From positions 62,001 to 126,000 of the forward strand of contig NZ_FOUG01000010.1 of NCBI RefSeq assembly GCF_900114785.1: 64,000 nucleotides of DNA, read 5' to 3'. The stretch's first letter is position 1; each line of letters starts with the position of its first letter. The notes beneath the pieces are model-generated. The model saw only the letters and a list, made by a program, of their open reading frames with translations, had not been told where the DNA came from and did no database searches. A program made the position numbers and the translations under genes. The DNA comes from Variovorax sp. OV329. GTDB taxonomy: Bacteria > Pseudomonadota > Gammaproteobacteria > Burkholderiales > Burkholderiaceae_C. Below are positions 45,346 through 55,094 of the stretch, in pieces.

Positions 45346-46812
45346 CTAGCCCTTGGGCGGCGGCGCTTCGGGCGCGTTCTTCGGCTTGGGCGTCGCCTGG
45401 TCCGCCAGGTCGACCCAGCCGCCGCCCATCGCCTTGTAGAGCGCCGTGGCCTGCAGCAGCACGTCGGCCTGGCTCTGCGCCAGCTGCAGCTGCGCATTGA
45501 ACAGGCTGCGCTCCGCGTCCAGCACTTCCAGGTAGCTCGAATAGCCCCCGTCATAGCGCCTGCGCGCCAGCCGCGCATAGTTGGCCAGCGCGTCGGTCTG
45601 CTGCCTGGATGCATCGAGCGCCAGCCGCGTCTTGTCCACGCCGACCAGCGCGTCCTCGGTCTCCTGGAACCCCGTCTGCACCGCCTTGCGGTATTGCGCC
45701 AGCGACTCGCGCTGGCCTGCCTCCGCGCTCTCCACCTGGCCGGCGATGGCACCGGCCGTGAAGATCGGCACGCTGATGTCCAGGCCGTAGGACCACACGC
45801 GCGCCGACCCGCTTGAAAGGCCCGACAGGCTGGTGCTTGCCCCGCCGAAGGCGCCGGTGAGCGAGATGCTGGGGAAGTACGCCGCCTTCGCCGCGCCGAT
45901 GCGCGCATTGGCCGCGACCAGCGCCTGCTCGGCCGCCAACAAATCGGGCCGGCGTTCGATCAGCTCCGATGGCAATCCGGCAGGGACCGGCGGCATCGCC
46001 AGCTGGTCGATGGCACGGCCGCGCACGATGGGGCCGGGGTTGCGGCCCACCAGCACCGAGAGCGCGTTCTCCTGCTGCGCCGCCGACTGCTCCAGCTGCG
46101 GCAGGGTGCGCAGGGCCGTCGCGTATTCCGATCGGGCCTGGCTCAGCTCCAGCTCCGACACCACGCCACCCTGGAAGCGCCGCTCGAAGAGCTTGAGCGA
46201 GTCCGCGCGCAGCTTGATCGTGTCGCGCGCCACGTCCACCTGGCGGTCCAGGTCGCGCAGGCTCACGTAGCCGCTGGTCACGGCCGCCACCACCGACAGC
46301 ACCGTGGCGCGGCGGGCGGCCTCGCTGGCGTTGAGCTGCGCCGTGGCCGACTCGGTCAGCCGGCGAGTGCGGCCGAACAGGTCGATCTCCCAGCTGGCCA
46401 GCAGGCTGGCCTGCACGGCGTTGTAGGGGTTGGTGACAGGTGCGCCCGCCGCACTCAGGCTGCTGGCCCGGTTGCGGCTGCCCCCCAGGTCGGCGCCCAC
46501 CTGCGGGAACAGCGCGGAACGCGTCACGCCCAGGGCGCCATAGAACTGGTCCACGCGCGCGGCGGCAGCGACCACGTCCAGGTTGCTGGCCAGCGCCTCG
46601 TCGATCAACGCGTCCAGCTGCGCATCGCCGAACAGCTTCCACCAGGCCGTGTCGGCCGAGCTGGGGCTGATCTGGTCGCGCGGCGGCGTGAAGCGGAACT
46701 GCTCGGGCGCGCCCAGTTCCGGGCGCTTGTAGTCCGGCCCCAGCAGGCAGCCGGACAGCAGCATCAGTGCGGCAGTTGCAGCCGCGCCCTTGCTCCAGTC
46801 AGTGCGACGCAT
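45346..46812 (-). CDS. RND efflux outer-membrane lipoprotein, NodT/OprM family
   Basis: 488 residues. The lipoprotein signal ends in LMLLSGC and the mature part starts LLGPDYKRPEL, the family hallmark. The two OEP repeats form the TolC-like trimeric channel. The start overlaps the RND pump gene by 14 bases, so adaptor, pump and channel form a complete tripartite exporter operon. Confidence 0.96.
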   Translation of the reverse strand: MRRTDWSKGAAATAALMLLSGCLLGPDYKRPELGAPEQFRFTPPRDQISPSSADTAWWKLFGDAQLDALIDEALASNLDVVAAAARVDQFYGALGVTRSALFPQVGADLGGSRNRASSLSAAGAPVTNPYNAVQASLLASWEIDLFGRTRRLTESATAQLNASEAARRATVLSVVAAVTSGYVSLRDLDRQVDVARDTIKLRADSLKLFERRFQGGVVSELELSQARSEYATALRTLPQLEQSAAQQENALSVLVGRNPGPIVRGRAIDQLAMPPVPAGLPSELIERRPDLLAAEQALVAANARIGAAKAAYFPSISLTGAFGGASTSLSGLSSGSARVWSYGLDISVPIFTAGAIAGQVESAEAGQRESLAQYRKAVQTGFQETEDALVGVDKTRLALDASRQQTDALANYARLARRRYDGGYSSYLEVLDAERSLFNAQLQLAQSQADVLLQATALYKAMGGGWVDLADQATPKPKNAPEAPPPKG

Positions 46813-49800
46813 GGTCCACCCCCTCGGCCGTGCCCCCGGCGGGCGGCGTGTCCGGCGCGTCCTTTTTCTTCTTGCCGGCGCTTCGCTCGCTCAGGGTTTC
46901 CAGGCCCCAGAAGAACATCGGAATGAAGAAGATCGCGATCACCGTGGCGCCCAGCATGCCGCCGATGACGCCGGTGCCCAGCGAATGGCGGCTGGCCGAG
47001 GAGGCACCGCTGGCAATCGCCAGCGGCACGCAGCCCAGGATGAAGGCCAGCGAGGTCATGATGATCGGACGCAGACGCAGCTTGGCGGCGGACACGGCGG
47101 CGTCGTAGGGCGACATGCCTTCCTTGTGGCGCAGCTCGACCGCAAACTCGAAGATCAGGATCGCGTTCTTGGCCGCCAGCGCAATGAGCACCGTCAGCCC
47201 GATCTGGAAGTACACGTCGTTCTCGGTGCCGCGCAGCCAGATGGCGAGGATGGCGCCGAAGAGCGCGAAGGGCACCGCCAGCAGCACGCCTACGGGCAGC
47301 GACCACTTCTCGTACTGCGCCGCCAAGATCAGGAACACCATCACCAGCGCGAAGGCGAACACCATGCCCGCGGTTGAGCCGGCCTTCTTTTCCTCGTAGG
47401 CCTGGCCGGACCAGGCGAAGGCGAAGCCCTCGGGCAGCACCTCGCGGGCCACCTCCTCCATGGCGTTGAGCGCCTGGCCCGAGCTGTAGCCGGGCGCGGG
47501 CCCGCCCGAGATCTTGGCCGCCGGATAGTTGTTGAAGCGCGTGACCAGGTCGGCACCCACCACGTAGCGCGTGTTGGCCACCGCCTTGAGCGGCACCATG
47601 TCGCCGCTGCGGCTGCGCACGTACATGTTCTGCAGGTCTTCGGGCTTGGTGCGGTAGGTGGGCTCTGCCTGCAGGATCACCTGGAACAGGCGGCTGTTCT
47701 TGGGGAACTGGCTCACGTAAAGCGAGCCGAACAGCGTCTGCAGCGTGGAGTACACGTCTTCCACCGGCACGCCCAGGCTCTCGGCCTTGTCGCGGTCCAC
47801 GTCCACCATCAACTGGCGCGAGCGGGTGTTGATGGTGGAGTTCACGCCCTGCAGCTCGGGCCGCTCGCGCGTCTTGGCGATGATGGCGCGGGTGAGTTCC
47901 TCCAGCCGCTGCAGCGGGGCATCGCCCTCGCTCTGCACCCAGAACTCGAAGCCGCCGGTGGTGCCCAGGCCCGGGATGGAGGGCGGGTTCACCGGAATCA
48001 TCAGCGAGTCCTCGTTCTTCGAGAACTCGTGGCCGGCCTGGCGGATGAGCGCATCCGCCTTGTCCGACGCCGCCTGCCGTTCTGCAAAGCCCTTGAGCGA
48101 CACGAAGAGCACGCCGGCGTTGGACTTGTTCTGCGAGTCGATCAGGCTGAAGCCCGGCACGGTGGCCACGGACTTCACGCCCGGCTGCTTGGAGAACCAC
48201 TGCTGCGCCCGGTCGGTGGCGGCCTCGGTGCGGTCCAGGCTCGCGGCATCGGGCAGCACCGCGGCGGTGTAGATGTAGCCCTGGTCTTCCACCGGCAGGA
48301 AGGAGCCAGGCACGCTCTTGAACAGGCCCATCATGATGGCGACCATGCCAACCATCAGCAGCAGGGCCACCAGCACGCGCTTGATCACCAGCTGCGTGCT
48401 GCGACCGTAGCTGTTGGTGAGCTTGTCGAAGTTGCGGTTGAACCAGCCGAAGAAGCCCTTCTTCTCGTGCTTGCCGGGCGGATGCGGCTTGAGCAGGATG
48501 GCCGCGAGCGCCGGCGACAGCGTCAGCGCCACGATGCCCGAGAGCACCACCGACACCGCGATGGTGATGGCGAACTGCTTGTACAGCTGGCCGGTGATGC
48601 CCGAGAGGAAGGCCACCGGGATGAACACCGCGCACAGCACCAGCACGATGGCCACCACCGGCCCGCTCACCTCGTCCATGGCGCGCTTGGCCGCGGTCTT
48701 GGGGTCGAGCCCGAACTCGTTCATGTTCCGCTCGACGTTCTCCACCACCACGATGGCGTCGTCCACCACGATGCCGATGGCCAGGATCATGCCGAACAGG
48801 GTCAGCATGTTGATCGAGAAGCCCATGGCCGACATGCCGATGAAGGCGCCGATGATGGACACGGGCACCGCCAGGATCGGCACGATGGTCGCGCGAAAGC
48901 TCTGCAGGAAGATGAACACCACCAGCACGACCAGCACCACGGCCTCGAAGAAGGTGTGGACCACCTCGTTGATCGATTCCTTGACGAACTCGGTGGTGTC
49001 CAGCGCGATGTCGTAGTCCAGTCCCGGCGGGAAGGTGCCCTTCATCTGGGTCAGCGCCTTGCGCACGTCGGTGGCCACCTGCAGGGCGTTGGCGCCGGGC
49101 TGCTGGTAGATGGCGATGAGCGTGGCCGTCTTGCCGTTGTACTTGGAGCGGATCGAGTAGTCCTTGGCGCCCAGCTCGGCCCGGCCGATGTCCTTGACCC
49201 GCACGATGGCGCCGGTGCCCGACTGCGCGCGCAGGATGATGTTCTCGAACTGCGAGGGCTCGGTCATGCGGCCCGAGGTGGCCACCGGAAAGGTCTGCTG
49301 CACCGGCGCGGCCGTGGGCGAGGCGCCCAGGCGGCCGGCGGCGAACTGCTGGTTCTGCTGCGCCACCGCGTTCTGCACGTCGGTGGCGGTGAGGCCCAGG
49401 CTGGCCATGCGGTCGGGCTTGAGCCACAGGCGCATGGCGTAGTCGGGCGAGCCGAAAATGGAGCTCTGGTTGGCGCCGGGAATACGCTTGATGTTGTCCA
49501 GGACGTTGATGTTGGCGTAGTTCGCCACGTAGGTCTGGTCCAGGCTCTGGTCGGGCGAGTAGATCGCCACGATCATCATGAAGGCTTGCGACTTCTTGGC
49601 CACCGAGACGCCCTGTGCGCTCACCGCCGAGGGCAGCGTGGGCAGTGCCAGGTTCACCCGGTTCTGCACGTCCACCTGCGCCAGCGACGGGTCGGTGCCG
49701 ATCTCGAAGAACACCGACAGCGTCAGGTTGCCGGTCGAACTCGAGGTCGAGTTCATGTACATCATGTAGTCGGCGCCGTTGACCTGCTGCTCGATGGGCG

Positions 49801-49993
49801 CGGCCACGTTCTGCGCCACCACTTCGGCACTGGCGCCGGGGTAGGTGGCCGTGACGGAGATCTGCGGCGGCGTGATCTCGGGGAACTGCGCGATGGGCAG
49901 GTTCAGCATCGCCACCGCCCCGGCGATGACCAGGATGATGGAGATGACGCTCGCGAAGATCGGACGGTCGATGAAGAAATGCGCCAGCTTCAT
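46799..49993 (-). CDS. RND multidrug efflux pump, HAE-1 family (AcrB/MexB-like)
   Basis: 1,064 residues starting MKLAHFFIDRPIFASVISII. Twelve helices and two large periplasmic loops are evident; the proton-relay pair DD lies in GIVVDDAIVVVENVERNM, as in AcrB Asp407/408. It exports hydrophobic drugs or solvents with its adaptor and channel. The ATG overlaps the adaptor stop codon (ATGA). Drug specificity is not inferable. Confidence 0.97.
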   Translation of the reverse strand: MKLAHFFIDRPIFASVISIILVIAGAVAMLNLPIAQFPEITPPQISVTATYPGASAEVVAQNVAAPIEQQVNGADYMMYMNSTSSSTGNLTLSVFFEIGTDPSLAQVDVQNRVNLALPTLPSAVSAQGVSVAKKSQAFMMIVAIYSPDQSLDQTYVANYANINVLDNIKRIPGANQSSIFGSPDYAMRLWLKPDRMASLGLTATDVQNAVAQQNQQFAAGRLGASPTAAPVQQTFPVATSGRMTEPSQFENIILRAQSGTGAIVRVKDIGRAELGAKDYSIRSKYNGKTATLIAIYQQPGANALQVATDVRKALTQMKGTFPPGLDYDIALDTTEFVKESINEVVHTFFEAVVLVVLVVFIFLQSFRATIVPILAVPVSIIGAFIGMSAMGFSINMLTLFGMILAIGIVVDDAIVVVENVERNMNEFGLDPKTAAKRAMDEVSGPVVAIVLVLCAVFIPVAFLSGITGQLYKQFAITIAVSVVLSGIVALTLSPALAAILLKPHPPGKHEKKGFFGWFNRNFDKLTNSYGRSTQLVIKRVLVALLLMVGMVAIMMGLFKSVPGSFLPVEDQGYIYTAAVLPDAASLDRTEAATDRAQQWFSKQPGVKSVATVPGFSLIDSQNKSNAGVLFVSLKGFAERQAASDKADALIRQAGHEFSKNEDSLMIPVNPPSIPGLGTTGGFEFWVQSEGDAPLQRLEELTRAIIAKTRERPELQGVNSTINTRSRQLMVDVDRDKAESLGVPVEDVYSTLQTLFGSLYVSQFPKNSRLFQVILQAEPTYRTKPEDLQNMYVRSRSGDMVPLKAVANTRYVVGADLVTRFNNYPAAKISGGPAPGYSSGQALNAMEEVAREVLPEGFAFAWSGQAYEEKKAGSTAGMVFAFALVMVFLILAAQYEKWSLPVGVLLAVPFALFGAILAIWLRGTENDVYFQIGLTVLIALAAKNAILIFEFAVELRHKEGMSPYDAAVSAAKLRLRPIIMTSLAFILGCVPLAIASGASSASRHSLGTGVIGGMLGATVIAIFFIPMFFWGLETLSERSAGKKKKDAPDTPPAGGTAEGVDHASH

Positions 49994-51693
49994 CGGGCCC
50001 CCGCCAGCACGACATCGACCCGGCGCGCCATCGCTGCCGATTCGCCGCCCACGATGTTGGACGGCTTCTCGAGCGTGATGTTCGCGGCCGGGACGCCGGC
50101 GGCGACCAGCACGTCGCGCACCGCCTCCGCCCGCTGCCTGGCCAGGGTCTTGTTGCGCGCGGCGCTGCCGCTGGCGTCGACATAGCCTTGTACCGCGGCG
50201 CGCGCGGTGGGCTGCTTCCTGATCTCGGCTGCAATCTCCGTCAGGCGGGCCTGGCCGGTGGCATCGACCTTGGCGCGGTTGGGCTCGAAGTACACCGCGT
50301 TCCTGGCGCCCGCCGCGGCGCCCGCCGGCGGTGCGCTGGCTGGTGCAGCCGTCGCTGCACCGGGTGCTGCGGCAACGGTGGTGCCGCCCCCGACCGCACT
50401 TGCCTGCGCGCCGGCCGCCGGCGCACCCGACGCCTGCGCAGTGGCTGCCGGTGCAGCCGCGCCCACCGTTCCGGCCGGCGTGCCCGGCACGCCGGCGCCC
50501 GCTGCACTGGTGCCCGCCGCCGCGCGTTGCGGCAGCGGCTCGGCGGGCACGTCCTTCGTCTTGGCCGGCACGCCCGGCGCCAGGCGCAGGAAGCCGTCGA
50601 CCACCACCCGGTCGCCGTCCTTCAGGCCACCGCCCACCAGCCACTGGTCACCCATCCAGTCGCCGGCCTCGACCGGCCGCAACTGCGCCTTGTTGTCCTT
50701 GTCGATGATCCAGACGAACGCGCCGCGCGGGCCCTGCTGCACGGCACGCTGCGGCACGACGATGGAGTTGGGTCGAGCGAAGCCCAGCACGTTCACGCGC
50801 ACGAACTGACCGGGGCGCAGCGTGCCCTTGGGATTGGGCAGCTCGGCACGCAGAAGAAAGGTGCCGGTTTCCTGGCTGAAGGAGGCGTCGGCGAAGGTGA
50901 TGCGGCCATGCGCCGGGAAGACCGAGCCGTCGGCCAGCACCAGTTCGACCTCGTAGTCGTCGCGCGGCGCTGCATGCAGTTGCCCCTTGGCGATCTCCTC
51001 GCGCAGGCGCAGGCTCTCGTTTTCGCTGAGGCTGAAGTTCACCCGCATCGGGTCCAGCCGTGCGACATAGGTCAGCAGGCTGTTGGCGGCGCTGACATAG
51101 GCGCCGTCCTGCACCTTGGCAAAGGAACTCAGCCCTGCCAGGGGCGATTCGATGGTGGTGTAGCCCAGGTTGAGCGTGGACTCGGCCACCTTGGCCTTGG
51201 CGGCCTCGACCGCGGCGGCGGCGGCCTGCTCCTGGCCGGTGGCATCGTCCAGGTCCTTGGCGGCCAGGGCGTTGTCGGCCACCAGCGGCTTGACGCGATT
51301 GAGGTTGGCGCGCGCGGTGGTCAGGCGCGCCTGCTGCTGCGCAAGTTCGCCCTTGGCCGCCTGCAGGTCGGCTTCGAAGGGCTTCCTGTCCATGCGGAAG
51401 AGCACCTGGCCGGGCTGCACGAAGCTGCCCTCGGTGTAGACGCGCTTTTCGAGGAAGCCATTGACCCGTGCCCGAATCTCCACCTGCTGAGAGCTCTCGG
51501 TCTGGCCGACGAACTGGAAGGTGACCGGCACCGTCTGTGCCTTGACCGTGAGGACGGAGACCTCGGGCGCCTGCGCGGCCGGAGCGGCCGCTTCCTTCTT
51601 GCCGCAGCCCACGAGGAACACCGATGCTGCCAGCGACAACGACGCCGGCAAGACCCACCACTCATCCCATGCCGCTTTGCCGCGGATATTCAT
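49990..51693 (-). CDS. RND periplasmic adaptor fused to a C-terminal OmpA-like domain
   Basis: 567 residues; typical adaptors are near 380. Lipoprotein signal ending FLVGC, then the lipoyl/hairpin/barrel/MP domains of an AcrA/MexE-like adaptor to about residue 375. An Ala/Pro/Gly linker of roughly 90 residues (about 375-465) leads to an OmpA-C-like domain (about 466-564): VYFEPNRAKVDATGQ, GYVDASGS, the NKTLARQRAEAVRDVL helix and ARRVDVVL. OmpA-C domains bind peptidoglycan, so the pump may be anchored to the cell wall. First gene of the efflux operon, with no separate regulator adjacent. Confidence 0.93.
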   Translation of the reverse strand: MNIRGKAAWDEWWVLPASLSLAASVFLVGCGKKEAAAPAAQAPEVSVLTVKAQTVPVTFQFVGQTESSQQVEIRARVNGFLEKRVYTEGSFVQPGQVLFRMDRKPFEADLQAAKGELAQQQARLTTARANLNRVKPLVADNALAAKDLDDATGQEQAAAAAVEAAKAKVAESTLNLGYTTIESPLAGLSSFAKVQDGAYVSAANSLLTYVARLDPMRVNFSLSENESLRLREEIAKGQLHAAPRDDYEVELVLADGSVFPAHGRITFADASFSQETGTFLLRAELPNPKGTLRPGQFVRVNVLGFARPNSIVVPQRAVQQGPRGAFVWIIDKDNKAQLRPVEAGDWMGDQWLVGGGLKDGDRVVVDGFLRLAPGVPAKTKDVPAEPLPQRAAAGTSAAGAGVPGTPAGTVGAAAPAATAQASGAPAAGAQASAVGGGTTVAAAPGAATAAPASAPPAGAAAGARNAVYFEPNRAKVDATGQARLTEIAAEIRKQPTARAAVQGYVDASGSAARNKTLARQRAEAVRDVLVAAGVPAANITLEKPSNIVGGESAAMARRVDVVLAGAR

Positions 51694-51765
51694 GCGAATC
51701 CCTCCTTGAGTCGACAGCGCTCAATTGATGGAATGGCTAATGTAAGCCGGAAGCGTTGAGGTCTG

Positions 51766-51814
51766 GCAACAGTGATTGGCGGCCCTGCAACACTCCTTGC
51801 GAGGACTTGCAACA
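51766..51814. promoter_or_regulatory. Three phased GCAACA direct repeats between the efflux operon and the porin
   Basis: GCAACA occurs at 51766, 51787 and 51809, each within a (C/T)(T/G)GCAACA(G/C) context, spaced 21 and 22 bases, or two helical turns. They lie 70-120 bases from the adaptor start on the left and 55-105 bases before the porin ATG on the right, so one regulator could act on both genes. Confidence 0.45.
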
Positions 51815-51868
51815 GCCGGGCTGTCCGCGTGTAATCGATTCCCAAGCAAACCATAAGAAGTGCTTCAG

Positions 51869-52960
51869 ATGCTCCATTTGCTTTCCTGGCGCAAGCCTCT
51901 GACGGGTCTGGGAATCTTCGCGCTGGCGGGCTTTGCCCAGGCGCAGGACACCCTCACGGTCTATGGCGTGGCCGACATGTATGGCGAGGGCCTGTGGGGC
52001 GGCAACGGACGCGTGCAGCGTCTGCAGTCGGGCGGCCTGTCGGGCTCTCGGCTCGGCTTTCGCGGGCGGGAGAACCTGGGCGGCGGCCTGGATGCCGACT
52101 TCGTGCTCGAGACCGGCCTGAACATGGACGAGGGCACCTATGGCCAGAACGCCATCTTCGGCCGCCAGTCCTATGTCGGCTTCGGCTACGAGCCCTTCGG
52201 CCGGGTGATGCTGGGCCGGCAGTACTCCAGCCTGTATCGCATCTCGGACGAGTTCAGCACCTTCTCCAACCTGTCCAACGGTCCCAGCACGTCGGTGATC
52301 GGGGGCTTCGGCGGCTACGAGCCGGTGCGCGGCTCCGCCGACAGCGCCACCGGCAACGGCGGCCCGGCGCGGCTGAACAACTCGGCGCGCTACGAATCAC
52401 CCACCTGGGGCGGTTTCCGCTTTGGCGTGCAGGGCGGCTTCGGCGAAGTGGTGAACGACGCCGGCGGCAACCGCGTCTACGACGCCTATGCGCGCTATGC
52501 CCAGGGTCCGGTGGCCATCTCGGCCGCCATGGTCGACGACCGCGGCGGCAGTGTCACGCCCGATGCGCACCGCCGCAGCTACATCGTGGGCGGCGCCTAC
52601 AGCTACGGCAGCCTGCGCCTGCGCGGCGGCTACCTCCAAGTGGACGACCGCAGCCCCGCCAACCAGGACGGCAACGGCTGGTGGGTGGGCGCCGACTATC
52701 GCCTGGGCACCAGCCTGGTCAAGATCCAGTACGTGGTGAACCGGCCGAAGTACATCGACAACGCGAGAACCGAAGGCCTGGGCGTGGGCTATGAGTACTC
52801 GCTGTCCAAGCGCACCACGCTCTACACGGGCCTGACCTACTTCCGCAACCAGGAGGGGGCGGGCCTCGGCCGCGCGTCCTTCTCGATTCCCAGCGGCATC
52901 ACCAGCACCACCGAGAACGACCTCACGCAGTGGATCGGCGGCATGCGCTTCACCTTCTAG
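51869..52960 (+). CDS. General porin, Gram-negative porin-4 family
   Basis: 363 residues. Signal peptide cleaved near FAQA-QD; the mature chain begins TLTVYGVADMY, the standard opening of betaproteobacterial 16-strand porins, contains SRLGFRGRENLGGGLDADF, and ends in the outer-membrane targeting Phe (GMRFTF). AAGAAG precedes the ATG at 51869; a GTG nine bases upstream is less likely. It forms a passive diffusion channel, and its expression may be tied to the divergent efflux operon. Confidence 0.95.
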   Translation: MLHLLSWRKPLTGLGIFALAGFAQAQDTLTVYGVADMYGEGLWGGNGRVQRLQSGGLSGSRLGFRGRENLGGGLDADFVLETGLNMDEGTYGQNAIFGRQSYVGFGYEPFGRVMLGRQYSSLYRISDEFSTFSNLSNGPSTSVIGGFGGYEPVRGSADSATGNGGPARLNNSARYESPTWGGFRFGVQGGFGEVVNDAGGNRVYDAYARYAQGPVAISAAMVDDRGGSVTPDAHRRSYIVGGAYSYGSLRLRGGYLQVDDRSPANQDGNGWWVGADYRLGTSLVKIQYVVNRPKYIDNARTEGLGVGYEYSLSKRTTLYTGLTYFRNQEGAGLGRASFSIPSGITSTTENDLTQWIGGMRFTF

Positions 52961-52978
52961 GCGTCGCCGCGCGCTGGA

Positions 52979-53425
52979 TCAGCCCGGCGGGCGGCAGGCC
53001 GCGCGGATGATGCGCTCGGTGGGGTTGGGGTTCATGCCCTTGAAGAGCATGGGCTGCGGGTTCTTCTGATAGTTGGCCGACAGGTGGGCGGGGCCTTCCC
53101 ACTGCGGCTGCAGGTAGAACACCGCATCAAGGTAGTGGGCCCGCCGGCTGCGGCAATTGATGGCCACGCGCGCCTCGTAGGAGCGGTAGGGCACGTCATC
53201 CCAATTGCGGCGTTCCTGCGAACGGCTCACCCGCACGCGCATGGTGCGCATGTCGCCCTCGGTGCGCGTGGCCACCGGATCGACCTGCACCGTGTCCCCG
53301 TTGGCCAGCGTCGGATCGCCGCTGACCGTGAACCAGTCGCGATCGCCATGACCCGCCCAGGCCGGGCCAGCGCCGAGCGCCACCAGCGCCCACAGCAAGA
53401 CCGCAGCTCCCACCCGCTCGTTCAT
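52979..53425 (-). CDS. Secreted protein, possibly surface-adhesin E-like
   Basis: 148 residues from MNERVGAAVL. A signal peptide is cleaved near PAWA-GH. The mature domain has the pattern WFTVSGD...VQVDP...VAINCRSRRAHYLDAVFYL...IIRAAC with two widely spaced cysteines, resembling the surface-adhesin E or related small envelope families. Evidence is pattern-level only. It converges on the porin gene with an 18-base gap. Confidence 0.72.
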   Translation of the reverse strand: MNERVGAAVLLWALVALGAGPAWAGHGDRDWFTVSGDPTLANGDTVQVDPVATRTEGDMRTMRVRVSRSQERRNWDDVPYRSYEARVAINCRSRRAHYLDAVFYLQPQWEGPAHLSANYQKNPQPMLFKGMNPNPTERIIRAACRPPG

Positions 53426-53483
53426 CCTTCGACCTCTACATCCAGAAGCCAGCAATTCTAGGGGGCGCCACGCGGCTCAGGCC

Positions 53484-54137
53484 TCATCTTCCTTGCGCAG
53501 CGGCGGCCACGCAGGCCAGCACCGCGTCGCGCGCGCAACACCCCAGGCGGGCGACATCGACGCCCTGGCCCCGGCTGCCGATGAAAGCGTTGGAGAAAAG
53601 GCCGTAGGCCAGCGTGTGGCTCAGCAGGGCCGCCTCGCGCAGGCGTCCGGCAGGCAGCGGATCGGCAGCACCGGCAAAGGCCTGCGCCCAGCCGTCGACG
53701 AAGCGCTCGTACATCTTGCGATAGGCCTCGGCACCCGAGAGATGGCGCTCCAGCAGGTAGTGCGCATCCCATTCGCTGGCAGGTCCGCGATGCGCGTCGG
53801 CCAGCGCATCGACCACGGCCGCCGCGACGTCTGCCAGCGGCTGCCCTGCGCAGCGCTCGCCGGCTGCCTGCAGGGCCGCCAGCAGCGCCTTGCTGCGCAG
53901 GTGCAGGCACACACGCGCCAGGTCGTCCTTGCTGGCGAAGTATTCGTAGAAGCTGCCCAGGCCCGTGCCCGCCACCGAGACGATCTCGCGAATCGAGATG
54001 CCGGCATAGTCGCGCCCCGCCAGCAGTTGCACCAGCGCCTCCTGCAGGGCACGTGCGGTCTGCTGCGCGCGCGGCTGCTGCGGCCTGCGGCGCGCAGCGG
54101 CGCTGCGAGCGGGCCGTGCCTTCACCGCACCCCGCAT
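53484..54137 (-). CDS. TetR-family transcriptional regulator
   Basis: 217 residues. A basic N-terminal extension precedes the helix-turn-helix GISIREIVSVAGTGLGSFYEYFASKDDL (about 46-73), typical TetR wording. It is divergent from the thioesterase gene over 117 bases, its most likely target. The RND operon is 1.8 kb away; control of it is possible but unsupported. Confidence 0.93.
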   Translation of the reverse strand: MRGAVKARPARSAAARRRPQQPRAQQTARALQEALVQLLAGRDYAGISIREIVSVAGTGLGSFYEYFASKDDLARVCLHLRSKALLAALQAAGERCAGQPLADVAAAVVDALADAHRGPASEWDAHYLLERHLSGAEAYRKMYERFVDGWAQAFAGAADPLPAGRLREAALLSHTLAYGLFSNAFIGSRGQGVDVARLGCCARDAVLACVAAAAQGR

Positions 54138-54254
54138 GGAGGACGACCCCGTCCGGCCTTGTTCCTAGAATCCGTTCCTGCAACTGCACGCATGGCCGCA
54201 TTGTGGCCGGTGGCCCCAGGAGCGCGCCGCCGCGGCGCCAACAGGACAGAGCGC

Positions 54255-55082
54255 ATGACCGATCGCATATCCCCCGAACAAGCCCCGCTGCCCGGATCCG
54301 TGTTCACGCGCCAGGGCGAGGACAGCTGGCATCCCACCGTGCTGTCCCGCGGCCCCTGGGACCCGCGCGCCCAGCACGGCGGCGCGCCCTGCGGCCTGTT
54401 CGTGCACGTGGCCGAGCAGGCCGTGGGCGAGCCCGGCTGGCAGCTGGGGCGCATGACGGTCGAGCTGGTGCGCCCCGTGCCGGTGAGCCCGCTGCGCACG
54501 CAGGTGCACAAGCAGGCTTCGCGTGCCACCACCCGCATCTCTATCGAGCTCTTCGACGGCAGCACCCTGGTGGCCCGCGCGCAGGTGCTCATGCTGCGCC
54601 ACCAGTCGCTGCAGTTGCCCGAAGGCATGCCGGGCTGGACGCCGGCGCAGCTGCGCCCGCTGCCGGCCGACTGCGCCGAACGCCTGCGCATTCCAGGACT
54701 GCCCGAGGGCGCGTCCTTCTACAGCAGCGCCGTCGAGACGCGCAATGCCCAGGGCGACCCCTCGCAGCCCGGCGGCGGCGCGGCCTGGTTCCGGTTGGCG
54801 GTTCCCTTCGTCGACGCGCTCCCCGCCTCGCCCGCGATGCGCACGGCGGCAGCGGCCGACTTCGGCAATGGCCTGAGCTGGGTGCTGCCTGCTGAACGTT
54901 ACGTATTCGCCAATGCCGACCTCAGCCTGCACCTGCATCGCCAGCCGGTGGGCGAATGGATCGGCCTGCAATCGCAGACGCAGGCCGATGCGGGCGGCGC
55001 GGGCGTCACCCAGTCGCTGCTCTTCGACCAGCAGGGAAGCATCGGCATCGCTGTCCAGACCCTGGTGCTGCGCGAGCGCTGA
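54255..55082 (+). CDS. Thioesterase-family protein (double hotdog, acyl-CoA thioesterase-like)
   Basis: 275 residues. The N-terminal half carries the family block GPWDPRAQHGGAPCGLFVHV and the C-terminal half FGNGLSWVLPAERYVFANAD with GEWIGLQSQTQ, the two hotdog repeats of TesB-like acyl-CoA thioesterases. It would release free acids from acyl-CoAs in the cytosol. AGGA precedes the ATG. Location near the phenylacetate genes is suggestive but it is not in their operon. Confidence 0.87.
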   Translation: MTDRISPEQAPLPGSVFTRQGEDSWHPTVLSRGPWDPRAQHGGAPCGLFVHVAEQAVGEPGWQLGRMTVELVRPVPVSPLRTQVHKQASRATTRISIELFDGSTLVARAQVLMLRHQSLQLPEGMPGWTPAQLRPLPADCAERLRIPGLPEGASFYSSAVETRNAQGDPSQPGGGAAWFRLAVPFVDALPASPAMRTAAAADFGNGLSWVLPAERYVFANADLSLHLHRQPVGEWIGLQSQTQADAGGAGVTQSLLFDQQGSIGIAVQTLVLRER

Positions 55083-55094
55083 CGCGCGCGCCGG

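Noticed and set aside
45333..45361. GCCGCCC/GGGCGGC pair between the small gene and the efflux lipoprotein gene as a terminator
   Set aside because: The loop is 15 bases, it overlaps a stop codon and lacks T-runs; too weak to annotate as a terminator.
48029..50185. Long plus-strand frame antisense to the RND pump gene
   Set aside because: His/Arg-rich nonsense translation opposite an unambiguous AcrB-family gene.
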